From: Arcticibacter sp045629565
Lineage (GTDB): Bacteria > Bacteroidota > Bacteroidia > Sphingobacteriales > Sphingobacteriaceae
Length of the DNA stretch: 64,000 bases
Direction: 5' to 3'
Assembly: GCF_045629565.1 (NCBI RefSeq)
Contig: NZ_JAZQRL010000100.1
Location: 124,001-188,000, forward strand
Shown one piece after another: positions 1 to 8,447 of the stretch (positions are counted from its first letter, which is position 1; each line of letters opens with the position of its first letter). A program made the position numbers and the translations under genes. The notes beneath the pieces were generated by a model. That model did not search any database, was not told the origin of the DNA, and saw nothing but the letters and a program-made list of their open reading frames with translations.

Positions 1-1181
1 AATCAGACAATACCTTCGAGATCTCTAAAAATGTATCCATCATAGGCGGTTATTCTAAAGATGCAATGGCTGGAGCAAGCCCCAACGCCGAAATGTATAA
101 GACCATTCTCCAAGGTAATATGCCCGGGGGAAAGCAAGCTTTCCATACGGTGACGGTCACGGCCAATACAGAAGGCGGATCGAAAGTGTATATCGAAGGC
201 TTAACCATAACAGGAGGTAACGCTACAGATCGAAGCACCAATATCACGATCAATGGTGTGAGGTATAGCCGCGGACAAGGGGGCGGCATTCTTATCGGCC
301 CGGCACAGGTACACCTGAAGGGCGTGAACGTTACCGAAAATAAGGCAACTGCAGATAAAGGTACCGCAGGTTTTGGAGCGGGTTTATACGCCTTCTCAAA
401 CGCTGTGGTGGTAATGGAAAACTGCAAGGTCAACAACAACCAGAATACATCAAACAATGGAGGAGGAGTATGGATCAACGCTGCAACGCTTACCGCTTAT
501 AACTCTCAGTTCAATGGCAACAGTGCCAAAGGGACCGCAGGGGGCGTTCACGGATATCCCGGGGCAACCATTCATCTCTATAATTCTGAAGTGATGAATA
601 ATAGCAACACCTCCTACGGGGCGGGGCTGTATATGAGGGAAAACTCCAACGTTATTCTCGTAAACTGCCTGCTTACAGGTAACAAAAGTACATCCCCTAA
701 CGGCGGAGGTGCGGTGATGCTGTACGATAATTCAAAAGCCGACATAATCAGCTGTACTATTACCGCTAACGAAGTAGCAGGTCCTGGTGCAGGTGTTTAC
801 AGGCGTATGAACGTGAACAACCTGACTGTTGTTAATTCTGTCATTTCGGGGAACAAGCAGGCCAGCACTTCAACAGATATTGATGCTTTTACAGATAACG
901 CTGCTATCATTCCGGTCTTAAAGAATTCGGCAATATCAGGCTCCGTATACGGCGATGGAGGAACTGTTATGGGTGGACTAACTTTCAATCCTGCGACGAT
1001 GTTGAGCAGCACGTTTACGCTTACCGGTGCAAACAACCCCGCATTATCAAACGGTTTGAATGAAGCAGCATTAGCTGCTTTGGCACAATCCTATACACCT
1101 GCGCTTGAGCAGTCGTTCATCATTAAAGATAAGAACAACGCGTCGCGGGTTGAAGCAGTTATGGGGGCTCTAATAAAATAG
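1..1181 (+). CDS. Right-handed beta-helix surface protein, 5' truncated
   Basis: The reading frame is open from the first complete codon at base 3 and has no credible start, so the N-terminus lies outside the window. The visible ~392 residues are a run of imperfect repeats rich in Asn, Gly and Thr with recurring GGG(I/V/A), GAGLY and 'N..SG/TGN' turns, typical of Bacteroidota parallel beta-helix proteins of the polymorphic outer membrane / choice-of-anchor type. No catalytic residues can be assigned. The stop is one base before the next gene's start codon, so the first three genes probably form one transcript. Likely exported and cell-surface, perhaps carbohydrate- or adhesion-related; exact role unknown. 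Confidence 0.8.
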   Translation, partial: SDNTFEISKNVSIIGGYSKDAMAGASPNAEMYKTILQGNMPGGKQAFHTVTVTANTEGGSKVYIEGLTITGGNATDRSTNITINGVRYSRGQGGGILIGPAQVHLKGVNVTENKATADKGTAGFGAGLYAFSNAVVVMENCKVNNNQNTSNNGGGVWINAATLTAYNSQFNGNSAKGTAGGVHGYPGATIHLYNSEVMNNSNTSYGAGLYMRENSNVILVNCLLTGNKSTSPNGGGAVMLYDNSKADIISCTITANEVAGPGAGVYRRMNVNNLTVVNSVISGNKQASTSTDIDAFTDNAAIIPVLKNSAISGSVYGDGGTVMGGLTFNPATMLSSTFTLTGANNPALSNGLNEAALAALAQSYTPALEQSFIIKDKNNASRVEAVMGALIK

Positions 1182-1182
1182 T

Positions 1183-2328
1183 ATGAAGAAGCTGATTGTA
1201 ATATGCTTATTTCTGGCGGGCTGGCATTCTTTGCTCGCGGGGTCGCCCAGGAACATTATGCTGATCCTTGGTTCAGCAGATCCGGCGGTGCTGCAAGACC
1301 GCATGGATGTAGCTTTACGTCTCTATACCAAACAACACTTCGATAAAATCATTGTATCGGGAGGCTGCGCTGCTCACGGGTCATCTATCTGCGAGGCCTC
1401 TTTTATGAAGGAGGTGCTGCTCAAAAGCGGAGTGTCCTCCAGCATGATCTATAAAGAGGAGAACTCCAAAACAACCGTTCAGAACTATGTATTTAGTCGC
1501 CGCTTGAAAGAAGCAGATGGGACGCTTGTTATGAAGCCTGGGGATACGGTGTACGTTGTCTCCAATCACTGGCATGCTATTTCCGTAGCCGCCCGCCTGA
1601 GGAAGTACGATAATCTTGAAGCGAAGTTTTATATTGAAGGAAGCATTGATCCTAAACCAACTGATAAGCTCGACTATGTTTCCATCTTCAATGGAGAGCC
1701 TGATAATGACAAGTTCGTTTTAAAGGGTACCTGGCTTACACCCCAGGCAGCCTGGCAAGAAGGAGATTCTACCCACTACCTGACCGGATCACTTGTATAT
1801 GTTACAGATCCTCAGAATATGCGCTTCAGCGTTTATGAGCGCAGGAAAGTCTTTTCGGGTCTGGAACCTTATGCCGCCGGGCGTGATCTGCGTTTCATAG
1901 ATGCCGGCAGCTCCTGGTATGTATGGAACGGCGAGAAGCTGCTCCATGTGGAAAAGCAGGAGCGGAAGGTCAGAAGCATTTTAAGCCTGACAGACCTCAT
2001 ACCGGGTCTGTCGCCAGCGTGGAAGTACAGCCTCAAAGCCGGGGCTATCTATGGCGACAGGCTACTGTTATTTTCTGACAGTACACTGCTCGTTGGAAAA
2101 AGGAAAGGTAAAATCTTCGAAATCGAACAAGAGACAGCGGCATCTGCCTATTTCAGGAACTGGCCCTACAGTTGGGGCCGTGGAAACGTAAGCGCAGCGA
2201 GGATCGATCCACAGACTCGTAAACTATACCTCTATCGAAATCAGGAGTGCCTGGAGCTTAATGCCGGTTTGAAGAGTGTACAAGCTCCTCAGTCGTTAAG
2301 ACTAAAATGGATTGATAAATCAAAGTAA
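1183..2328 (+). CDS. DUF218 (YdcF/SanA-like) domain exported protein
   Basis: A 381-residue protein with an N-terminal hydrophobic signal sequence (about residues 1-19). Residues ~23-160 match the DUF218 fold: a first strand 'IMLILGSA', a 'DRMDVALRLY' helix, 'IIVSGG' strand, 'NSKTTVQNY' motif and 'YVVSNHWHAISVAARL'. The C-terminal half (~185-381) resembles a beta-propeller-like region with no recognised family. DUF218 proteins (SanA, ElyC, YdcF) are linked to envelope and cell-wall processes, but the reaction is not firmly known. It starts one base after the upstream beta-helix gene and lies 11 bases from the glycosidase-like gene downstream, suggesting an operon. Confidence 0.8.
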   Translation: MKKLIVICLFLAGWHSLLAGSPRNIMLILGSADPAVLQDRMDVALRLYTKQHFDKIIVSGGCAAHGSSICEASFMKEVLLKSGVSSSMIYKEENSKTTVQNYVFSRRLKEADGTLVMKPGDTVYVVSNHWHAISVAARLRKYDNLEAKFYIEGSIDPKPTDKLDYVSIFNGEPDNDKFVLKGTWLTPQAAWQEGDSTHYLTGSLVYVTDPQNMRFSVYERRKVFSGLEPYAAGRDLRFIDAGSSWYVWNGEKLLHVEKQERKVRSILSLTDLIPGLSPAWKYSLKAGAIYGDRLLLFSDSTLLVGKRKGKIFEIEQETAASAYFRNWPYSWGRGNVSAARIDPQTRKLYLYRNQECLELNAGLKSVQAPQSLRLKWIDKSK

Positions 2329-2339
2329 AATCAAATAAG

Positions 2340-3218
2340 ATGAAGAAGAATTTTTTATATAGTTTAATGCTCCTCTTTGTTCTCACATCTTGCTCCAAGC
2401 AAGATGACGGAACACAACTGCCTTATGACTATTCGGTCGTTCAGGAGCAGGATATCAAGGAGGTAGTTGAAGCAGCGGCCTGGAAAAGTAAGGTCGTAGC
2501 CGATGGGGTCACCTGGAAGTACTTCCACTTCCCCCAGATATTCAATTCAAGACAATACATCAATCTGTTTGAAATCGACCTGACAAAGGCACCAAGGATC
2601 GAGATACCTTATGTGAAATCAGGCTTCCTGAAAACCAGCGAAGCAGCGGGCGCAAAGGCTGCTTTGGTCGCGTTCAACGGCAGTTTTTTCAATACTACTA
2701 ACGGGGGATCTACAACTTTCTTCAAGTACGAAGGACAGATCATCAACCAAACTGCAAACGGCTTTACTCCTTACAGGGAAAACGGGGCGGTAACGATCGA
2801 TGCTTCAGGAAGGCCCAATATCATTCAGAAGCCATCCGCCGGATGGCCTTCAGCAGCAGAGCCTATAGCACTTGCCGCAGGTCCGCTGATGATACTGGAT
2901 GGTAAGGAGCTATCCCAGCTGGATGTAGATTTTAACTCAAACAGACATCCTCGTACTGCAATAGGACTGACCAGTAACGGGAAGATGCTTGTTGTGGTTG
3001 TAGATGGCAGATCCTCGCAATCTCAGGGTCTTACTATTCCGCAGTTGTCTCAGCTGATGGCCGCTCTGGGATGTACCTCTGCGCTAAACTTTGATGGAGG
3101 AGGCTCAACCACTGCCTGGGTTAAAGGAGACGGTGTGGTTAACTTCCCCTCAGACAATGGAAAGTTTGATCATGAAGGCGAAAGGGGAGTAGCAACTGTT
3201 TTCACAGTCAGTAAATAG
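2340..3218 (+). CDS. Phosphodiester glycosidase (NAGPA-like) family lipoprotein
   Basis: 292 residues. The N-terminus is a lipoprotein signal with a lipobox ending LTSC at Cys18. The rest matches the phosphodiester glycosidase domain (NAGPA / DUF2233 family): 'ALVAFNGSFF' near residue 108, 'LAAGPLMILDGK' near 178, 'HPRTAIGLT' near 203, 'VVVDGRSSQSQGLTIPQLSQLM' region near 219-240 and the signature 'NFDGGGSTT' near 249. In this family the enzyme uncovers GlcNAc from a phosphodiester, and bacterial homologues are often in exopolysaccharide clusters. Being a lipoprotein in the same run as a beta-helix protein suggests action on an extracellular glycan or teichoic-like phosphodiester; the substrate is unknown. 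Confidence 0.85.
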   Translation: MKKNFLYSLMLLFVLTSCSKQDDGTQLPYDYSVVQEQDIKEVVEAAAWKSKVVADGVTWKYFHFPQIFNSRQYINLFEIDLTKAPRIEIPYVKSGFLKTSEAAGAKAALVAFNGSFFNTTNGGSTTFFKYEGQIINQTANGFTPYRENGAVTIDASGRPNIIQKPSAGWPSAAEPIALAAGPLMILDGKELSQLDVDFNSNRHPRTAIGLTSNGKMLVVVVDGRSSQSQGLTIPQLSQLMAALGCTSALNFDGGGSTTAWVKGDGVVNFPSDNGKFDHEGERGVATVFTVSK

Positions 3219-3236
3219 GTCTTAGATAAGGCAAGT

Positions 3237-3281
3237 GGGGTGACCTCCGGAAGTTACACAAACGACTTTAGAGGTCACCTC
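3237..3281. terminator. Inverted repeat between convergent genes, possible terminator
   Basis: Arms GGGGTGACCTC and GAGGTCACCTC pair over 11 positions with one wobble, separated by a ~23-base loop. It lies between the convergent glycosidase-like gene and the TetR gene. No clear T-run follows, and the loop is long, so terminator function is only likely from position. Confidence 0.4.
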
Positions 3282-3299
3282 ATAATAGATGAGCAGTCT

Positions 3300-3983
3300 C
3301 TACTTTTTATTTTTCCGAATACTCGAAAAAACAATGTTTTCCAGGAATGCCACTATTTCCATCTCGTTTTTAGAGCTTCCAAAATCAGTTAAAGAAGGCA
3401 GATTCCGCATAAAGAACTTTTGTGCCTGTGCCATTTCGATGATCGTGCTAGAGAGGGAAAAAGAATAAAGATAATCGGGATTGACTTCTTTGATAAAGCC
3501 AGCGATTCTCGCGCATAGGTCTTTATATGGCTTAAAGAATTTTGCCTTGTTGTCCTCCGTGACATGCTTGGTCAGGTATGATTTCGCGCCTTCGGCCATT
3601 ACGATCTCATACAGGAGCTTTTCGTCTATATGACCAGTCGATACATCATCTTCGACCTGGTCCGCAAGAATCTTTATTGCGATCTTCAACTTATCATCCG
3701 CATTTGACAAGTTGTTTGTTTGAAAAACAATGCGGTATTCCTGCCAGCTCCAATACCAGTCGACCAGATACAGCAACAGGCGATGCTTGTTTTCAAAGTA
3801 CCGATAAATCGACGCTTCCGTGGTGCCAATTTCCTTCGCCAGCTTTTTGAAGGTGAAAGATTCAAAACCCATCGCGTGGATGGATAATATCCCCTGCTGC
3901 AGAATTTTCCGCCCAAGTTCGGTCTCTTCGGGATCCCGCAAGTACAGCTTTTCGTTTATATTGAATTTTAAAGAAAGAATCAT
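3300..3983 (-). CDS. TetR family transcriptional regulator
   Basis: 227 residues. The N-terminal helix-turn-helix spans about residues 24-70, with the typical 'FTFKKLAKEIGTTEASIYRYFENKHRLLLYLV' layout (recognition helix around TEASIYRYF). The C-terminal ~150 residues are helical and form the ligand-binding/dimer part, with no assignable ligand. It is divergent from the carbonic anhydrase gene over a 130-base region that carries a -7 promoter element on each strand, so it probably represses its own promoter, the anhydrase promoter, or both. Confidence 0.9.
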   Translation of the reverse strand: MILSLKFNINEKLYLRDPEETELGRKILQQGILSIHAMGFESFTFKKLAKEIGTTEASIYRYFENKHRLLLYLVDWYWSWQEYRIVFQTNNLSNADDKLKIAIKILADQVEDDVSTGHIDEKLLYEIVMAEGAKSYLTKHVTEDNKAKFFKPYKDLCARIAGFIKEVNPDYLYSFSLSSTIIEMAQAQKFFMRNLPSLTDFGSSKNEMEIVAFLENIVFSSIRKNKK

Positions 3984-3999
3984 CCTGAATAGTGCAGTA

Positions 4000-4007
4000 C
4001 AAATGTA
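4000..4007 (-). promoter_or_regulatory. Candidate promoter -7 element for tetR-type gene
   Basis: Read on the minus strand this is TACATTTG, an exact TAnnTTTG match, ending 16 bases before the regulator's start codon. The -33 half is not obvious. Confidence 0.5.
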
Positions 4008-4052
4008 GCGGTAATTTTCTTGATAGTATTACTATTGCAAACGTGATGTTGC

Positions 4053-4060
4053 TATCTTTG
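4053..4060 (+). promoter_or_regulatory. Candidate promoter -7 element for carbonic anhydrase
   Basis: TATCTTTG is an exact TAnnTTTG match 53 bases before the carbonic anhydrase start codon. It implies a leader of roughly 45-50 bases. A good -33 element at the usual spacing was not seen. Confidence 0.55.
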
Positions 4061-4113
4061 TTTAAGCTCAAAAAGCTTTTCATAACTCAATATCAACGAA
4101 CAAGCAAACAACA

Positions 4114-4794
4114 ATGAAAACACTGACAAAAGAAATGCAGGCAGCCCTCACGCCGACTATGGCTGTTGAGCTCCTAAAAGAGGGCAACAAGAGGTTTATT
4201 GGTAACCTGAAGGTTAACCGGAACTTATTACAGCAGGTCAATGAAACCTGCGACGGGCAACATCCTTTTGCCATCGTGTTAAGCTGCATTGATTCGCGTA
4301 CTTCGGCCGAACTGATATTTGATCAGGGACTTGGCGATATTTTTAGCGCCCGCATCGCGGGGAATGTGCTGAACGAAGATATTCTCGGCAGTATGGAGTT
4401 TGCCTGCAAAGTTGCCGGTGCAAAGGTAGTGGTGGTCCTCGGACATACAAGGTGTGGCGCAATAAAAGGTGCATGCGATGATGTAAAGCTGGGTAATCTG
4501 ACCACCTTATTGAAGAAAATCGAACCTGCCATCAACGCAGAAACATCTACTACTGTTGATCGTAATGCGTCAAACCCAGAGTTCGTTGAACGGGTAGCAG
4601 AGCTCAACGTGCACCTAACAATGGAAAGGGTTTTGAACGAAAGTCCTGTCTTAAAAGCGATGGTTGATAACAATGAAATAGCAGTCGTAGGCGGTTTGTA
4701 TAACGTAGAGTCGGGAGAAGTAGAGTTCTTTGAACAGGATCGCGCATCGACCTTAAACAGCAACAATAGCGAAACCTCTATTGTTGCTTCTTAA
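4114..4794 (+). CDS. Beta-class carbonic anhydrase
   Basis: 226 residues, normal for the family. It interconverts CO2 and bicarbonate in the cytoplasm. Zinc ligands and partners are visible: Cys58 in 'SCIDSRT', the Asp60/Arg62 dyad, then His111 and Cys114 in 'GHTRCGAIKGA'. The body 'IFSARIAGNV' and the C-terminal 'VGGLYNVESGEVEF' also fit. No signal peptide. It sits 18 bases upstream of a TerC membrane protein gene in the same direction, so the two may be co-transcribed from the promoter at about 4053; this would link bicarbonate/pH homeostasis to an ion transporter (inference). Confidence 0.95.
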   Translation: MKTLTKEMQAALTPTMAVELLKEGNKRFIGNLKVNRNLLQQVNETCDGQHPFAIVLSCIDSRTSAELIFDQGLGDIFSARIAGNVLNEDILGSMEFACKVAGAKVVVVLGHTRCGAIKGACDDVKLGNLTTLLKKIEPAINAETSTTVDRNASNPEFVERVAELNVHLTMERVLNESPVLKAMVDNNEIAVVGGLYNVESGEVEFFEQDRASTLNSNNSETSIVAS

Positions 4795-4812
4795 AAAATC
4801 AAATAATAACCC

Positions 4813-5754
4813 ATGGAAGTCACGAGCACCTTTTGGATAGGTTTTAACCTCTTTGTACTCTTAATGTTAGCACTGGATTTAGGAGTGTTCAATAGGAAGG
4901 CTCATGTGGTTTCTGTGAAAGAAGCGTTAACATGGTCGGGGGTATGGATTTGTCTTTCACTGGTTTTCAATGGTCTAATCTATCACTGGTTCGGAGAGGC
5001 TAAAGCGATAGAGTTTTTTACCGGATACGTGATAGAAAAGTCTTTGAGCGTAGATAATATATTTGTCTTTGTACTGGTATTTAAGTATTTCCAGATCCCC
5101 TCAATTTACCAGCACAAGATATTATTCTGGGGCATTTTGGGCGCACTGGTCATGCGCGTGATTTTTATCTTTGCAGGAGTTGCCTTGATAGAAAAGTTTC
5201 ACTGGACTATTTATCTCTTTGGCCTCTTTCTGATTTACACAGGTTATAAAATGTTTACCGAAAAGGATAAGCAGATTGAACCGGAGAAAAATCCTGTTAT
5301 CAAATTTTTCCGAAGAGCCATGCCTGTAACGCATGAATTAAGAGGGGATAAGTTTTTTGTCGTAGAAGATGGCAAGAGATATGCTACTCCGTTGTTTCTT
5401 GTCCTCATACTCATCGAAACGACCGATCTGATCTTCGCTGTCGACAGTATACCCGCGATACTGCCTGTCACTCAGGACAGGTTTATTGTTTATACATCTA
5501 ATGTGTTTGCTATTCTCGGCCTGCGCTCGCTTTATTTTGCGCTTGCTCATGTCATTCACCGCTTCGTTTATCTTTCTACCGGGTTAGCCGTTATCTTGCT
5601 ATTCGTGGGCCTGAAAATGGTGCTGGTAGACGTCATTAAGATTCCAACTTACATATCATTGATTGTCATAGCTGTCATCATCACAGCAAGTATTGTATTA
5701 TCCTTAAGGAAGACCCGGGGAGAAAATGAGCTGGAGTCAGATAATAAGATGTAA
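4813..5754 (+). CDS. TerC family integral membrane protein (Alx-like)
   Basis: 313 residues with about nine hydrophobic segments. Typical TerC motifs are seen: 'FNRKAHVVSVKEAL' near 27-40, 'VIEKSLSVDNIFVFVLVF' near 75-92, and 'LILIETTDLIFAVDSIPAIL' near 195-215, containing the conserved acidic residues (Glu/Asp in the two repeats) thought to bind metal. Length and the cytoplasmic loop around residues 145-190 match the Alx/long-TerC group. Members are implicated in manganese export, metal loading of exported proteins and tellurite or alkaline stress. It follows the carbonic anhydrase gene closely. The TerC family call is solid; the transported ion is inferred. Confidence 0.93.
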   Translation: MEVTSTFWIGFNLFVLLMLALDLGVFNRKAHVVSVKEALTWSGVWICLSLVFNGLIYHWFGEAKAIEFFTGYVIEKSLSVDNIFVFVLVFKYFQIPSIYQHKILFWGILGALVMRVIFIFAGVALIEKFHWTIYLFGLFLIYTGYKMFTEKDKQIEPEKNPVIKFFRRAMPVTHELRGDKFFVVEDGKRYATPLFLVLILIETTDLIFAVDSIPAILPVTQDRFIVYTSNVFAILGLRSLYFALAHVIHRFVYLSTGLAVILLFVGLKMVLVDVIKIPTYISLIVIAVIITASIVLSLRKTRGENELESDNKM

Positions 5755-5767
5755 GTCCAGGACAGTG

Positions 5768-6163
5768 TCAAATACTGGGTATGAGATAAACAATAAGTAA
5801 AATCGCAATAATGAGCATCGATACCGTTAGAACCATCGACAATTTGAAGGAGGGGTAGTATGTTTGACTGAGTAACTTCCGCTCAATACTCCGGTACCGT
5901 AGATATGCCAGCAGGACCGACACTGCTCCGATGCCAATTAACAATATTCCTATGACAGAAGAATATCCCTTATCGGGAAGGGTTACCTTCTGGTTAAAAG
6001 CAAGAGACAGCTGGCTGATAAAAAGCGAGAATTTCACTACGACGAAACCAAAGCCCATAACGGCAATTCCTGTTCTGATCCAGGCCAAAAATGTTCGTTC
6101 ATTAGCCAGGTGATCGTTCGGGACTATTTTTGCTGGTATTTTTGTATCATTTTGTTCTTCCAT
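5768..6163 (-). CDS. DUF202 family membrane protein (YidH-like)
   Basis: 131 residues. The DUF202 signature 'NDHLANERTFLAWIRTGIAVMGFGFVVVKF' is near residues 16-45 (NERTFLAWIRT core), followed by two more hydrophobic segments at about 75-95 and 110-131. Small inner-membrane protein of unknown function. It converges on the TerC gene (13-base gap) and is divergent from the ClC gene. Confidence 0.88.
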   Translation of the reverse strand: MEEQNDTKIPAKIVPNDHLANERTFLAWIRTGIAVMGFGFVVVKFSLFISQLSLAFNQKVTLPDKGYSSVIGILLIGIGAVSVLLAYLRYRSIERKLLSQTYYPSFKLSMVLTVSMLIIAILLIVYLIPSI

Positions 6164-6227
6164 CCGGTTGTATCCTGGGATATAACATCTTCTCCTTACT
6201 ATCGAAACTATAATGTGGCCCCTGATA

Positions 6228-6263
6228 AGCAGGAATCATCCCGCCTCGGGGATGATTCCTGCT
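6228..6263. other. Perfect 15-bp inverted repeat upstream of the ClC gene
   Basis: Arms AGCAGGAATCATCCC and GGGATGATTCCTGCT pair perfectly around a 6-base loop (GCCTCG). No T-run follows on either strand, and it lies between divergent genes, so it is not a simple terminator. It could be an operator, a structured leader or a degenerate repeat element. Confidence 0.7.
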
Positions 6264-6381
6264 GTCGAGACGAGCAGACAATAATAGAAAATTATTTCAA
6301 CTTTAAATCATGTGGCTGGTTTTCCTATGGCACGGGCACAAAAGAATTTAAAATAAGTGGTGATAATGTTACCTGATGGCT

Positions 6382-6390
6382 TACTTTTGC
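6382..6390 (+). promoter_or_regulatory. Candidate promoter -7 element for the ClC gene
   Basis: TACTTTTGC is an exact TAnnTTTGC match. It lies downstream of the first in-frame ATG codons (6357, 6366) of the ClC frame, which argues that translation starts further down. Confidence 0.5.
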
Positions 6391-6416
6391 AGGAATCTAT
6401 CATCTATATCTTCGGT

Positions 6417-8264
6417 TTGAAAAGGTTTAATACTATAAAAAAGTACCACAGCTTCCTTAGGTTCAAAAAGGATTTCACCAAGTATAGTGTGAAGAAGGTT
6501 TTTAGTTTTGAGATCTTCATCCATTGGCTGAAAAGCAAACTCTCCAAGAACCAATTTCTCCTTCTCTCGGGAATTCTCGTAGGTCTAACTTCTGGCTTGG
6601 CTGGTGTTCTGTTGAAAACTCTGGTTGGTAATATCCACTACTTCATTACCGGAAAGGTTCATTTTACAGATCAGATATTGTTCTACCTTATATTTCCTTT
6701 TCTGGGGATTGTGCTGACAACAACAGTGGTGATCGTTTTTTTTAAAGGTCAGGACAGAAAGGGGATTCCTGCCATACTCTACGAAATTGCTCAGAATTCC
6801 AGCCTGGTTTCATCCGTTAAAATGTATTCACAGATTATTCAAAGCGCCATCACTGTCGGTCTTGGAGGTTCAGCAGGTCTGGAAAGTCCAATCGCTGTCA
6901 CGGGTGCTGCCATTGGTAGCAATTATGCCAAGACATACCATCTTGATTATCGGTACAGGACGCTGCTGTTAGCCGCAGGAGCGACGGCGGGTATTGCTTC
7001 TGCTTTTAATGCGCCAATTGCGGGAGTGATGTTCGCATTTGAAATTTTACTTACAGGAGTAGTGTTTACGGATTTTATTCCACTGGTGGTAGCTGCTGTT
7101 TGTGGAAGCTTACTTTCCAAGATTATACTGAACGAGGATGTACTTTTCCATTTTAACGCCCGTGAAGAATTCAACTACACCAATTTGCCTTTTTATCTGG
7201 TTTTAGGGATTGGGTGCGGGTTATATGCAAGATATTTCGTCGTTGTCTCCGCGCGTATTGAGCATTTCTTTAAATCTGTTAAGCTGTCTAAGTTTAACAA
7301 GGCGTTATTGGGCGGTTCGATACTTTCTTTGTTATGTGTTCTTCTGCCCCCTCTTTTCGGGGAAGGTTACCAGACGATTAAAGATATTACGAATGGCCAT
7401 ATATCTGAGGTTATAAAAAACAGCTTCTTTGATTTTTCTGGTTCCCACGACTGGATCCCGATTGTTTTTCTGGGATTAATCTGTCTTTTGAAGGTTTTTG
7501 CTACTGCAACGACAATTCATTCGGGTGGAAACGGGGGGAACTTTGCTCCTTCACTTTTTGCCGGAGGAATTCTGGGATGCTTTATTGCCAGTCTCCTGAA
7601 ATTTATGGGTATTGAAAATGTACCTGAAACGAATCTTATAATTGTTGGCATGGCGGGAGTGATGAGCGGCGTGATGTATGCACCTCTCACTGCAGTGTTC
7701 CTGATAGCCGAGTCAAGTGAGGGATACGACCTTTTTATACCCCTGATGATCGTGTCTGTTATATCTTATCTGATTGTAAGGTGGTTCTCACCCATATCGC
7801 CGGATCTGAAAGAACTGGCAGGCCAGGGCAAGATATTTACCAGGGAGCATGACAAAAATCTGCTTTCCCGAATCCGGATGGATGATCTGATAGAAAAGGG
7901 TTTTCAGACAGTCTATGTTGAGTCGGCCTTTTCAGACCTACTTGCATTAATTAAAAGTGGAAAAAGGAATTTGATAGGCGTGATCAATGAAAAAGGTGAA
8001 TTGGTGGGTACCATTTCGCTGGATGACTTAAGACCGTATATGTTTAACGCGGAAGCTTTCAGTAAATTGACCATCAAGGATTTAATGAGACCTCCGTCTG
8101 TGATTATTGACTATGGAAAGGATGTTGTAAGTATTATCCGGCTTTTCGATCAGTCTGGCGCTTGGAATCTTCCGGTTACGGATAGTAACGGAAAATTCGT
8201 CGGTTTCATTTCAAAGTCGACTATACTCACCAGATACAGACAACTTCTTAAAACTTACTCGTAA
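6417..8264 (+). CDS. ClC-type chloride channel / H+-Cl- exchanger with CBS pair
   Basis: ClC membrane domain followed by two CBS domains. In the frame beginning at 6357, 'DRKGIPAIL' is near residue 132, 'GSAGLESP' near 171-178 (Glu176 is the gating glutamate kept in exchangers), and 'GGNGGNFAPSLFAGG' near 390-404 gives the G-x-F-x-P anion motif. The CBS pair covers about residues 510-630 ('GVINEKGELVGTISLDDL' and 'LPVTDSNGKFVGFISKS'). In-frame ATG codons exist at 6357 and 6366, but a promoter -7 element at 6382 lies inside that extension, so I prefer the TTG at 6417 (615 residues); this start is uncertain. Expected inner-membrane location; CBS domains usually sense adenine nucleotides. Confidence 0.85.
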   Translation: MKRFNTIKKYHSFLRFKKDFTKYSVKKVFSFEIFIHWLKSKLSKNQFLLLSGILVGLTSGLAGVLLKTLVGNIHYFITGKVHFTDQILFYLIFPFLGIVLTTTVVIVFFKGQDRKGIPAILYEIAQNSSLVSSVKMYSQIIQSAITVGLGGSAGLESPIAVTGAAIGSNYAKTYHLDYRYRTLLLAAGATAGIASAFNAPIAGVMFAFEILLTGVVFTDFIPLVVAAVCGSLLSKIILNEDVLFHFNAREEFNYTNLPFYLVLGIGCGLYARYFVVVSARIEHFFKSVKLSKFNKALLGGSILSLLCVLLPPLFGEGYQTIKDITNGHISEVIKNSFFDFSGSHDWIPIVFLGLICLLKVFATATTIHSGGNGGNFAPSLFAGGILGCFIASLLKFMGIENVPETNLIIVGMAGVMSGVMYAPLTAVFLIAESSEGYDLFIPLMIVSVISYLIVRWFSPISPDLKELAGQGKIFTREHDKNLLSRIRMDDLIEKGFQTVYVESAFSDLLALIKSGKRNLIGVINEKGELVGTISLDDLRPYMFNAEAFSKLTIKDLMRPPSVIIDYGKDVVSIIRLFDQSGAWNLPVTDSNGKFVGFISKSTILTRYRQLLKTYS

Positions 8265-8419
8265 GATACATTGCGATCAGTATTGCTATTCTTAATAGCC
8301 ATTGCCGCCGTAATTGCTACAGATGGTAACAGTTAACCACTGCTCCTTGATATGGGCTCCTTGTCGCGTTGCACCTTAATTAATTTGGGTATCAGCTCCT
8401 CGAATTCTTCAACAACTGC

Positions 8420-8428
8420 TATGTTTGC
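8420..8428 (+). promoter_or_regulatory. Candidate promoter -7 element for GNAT gene
   Basis: TATGTTTGC is an exact TAnnTTTGC match, 19 bases before the ATG at 8448. It supports that start over the in-frame ATG at 8352, which would lie upstream of the transcription start. Confidence 0.5.
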
Positions 8429-8447
8429 AGTTGCTAAAAGTAGAGAA

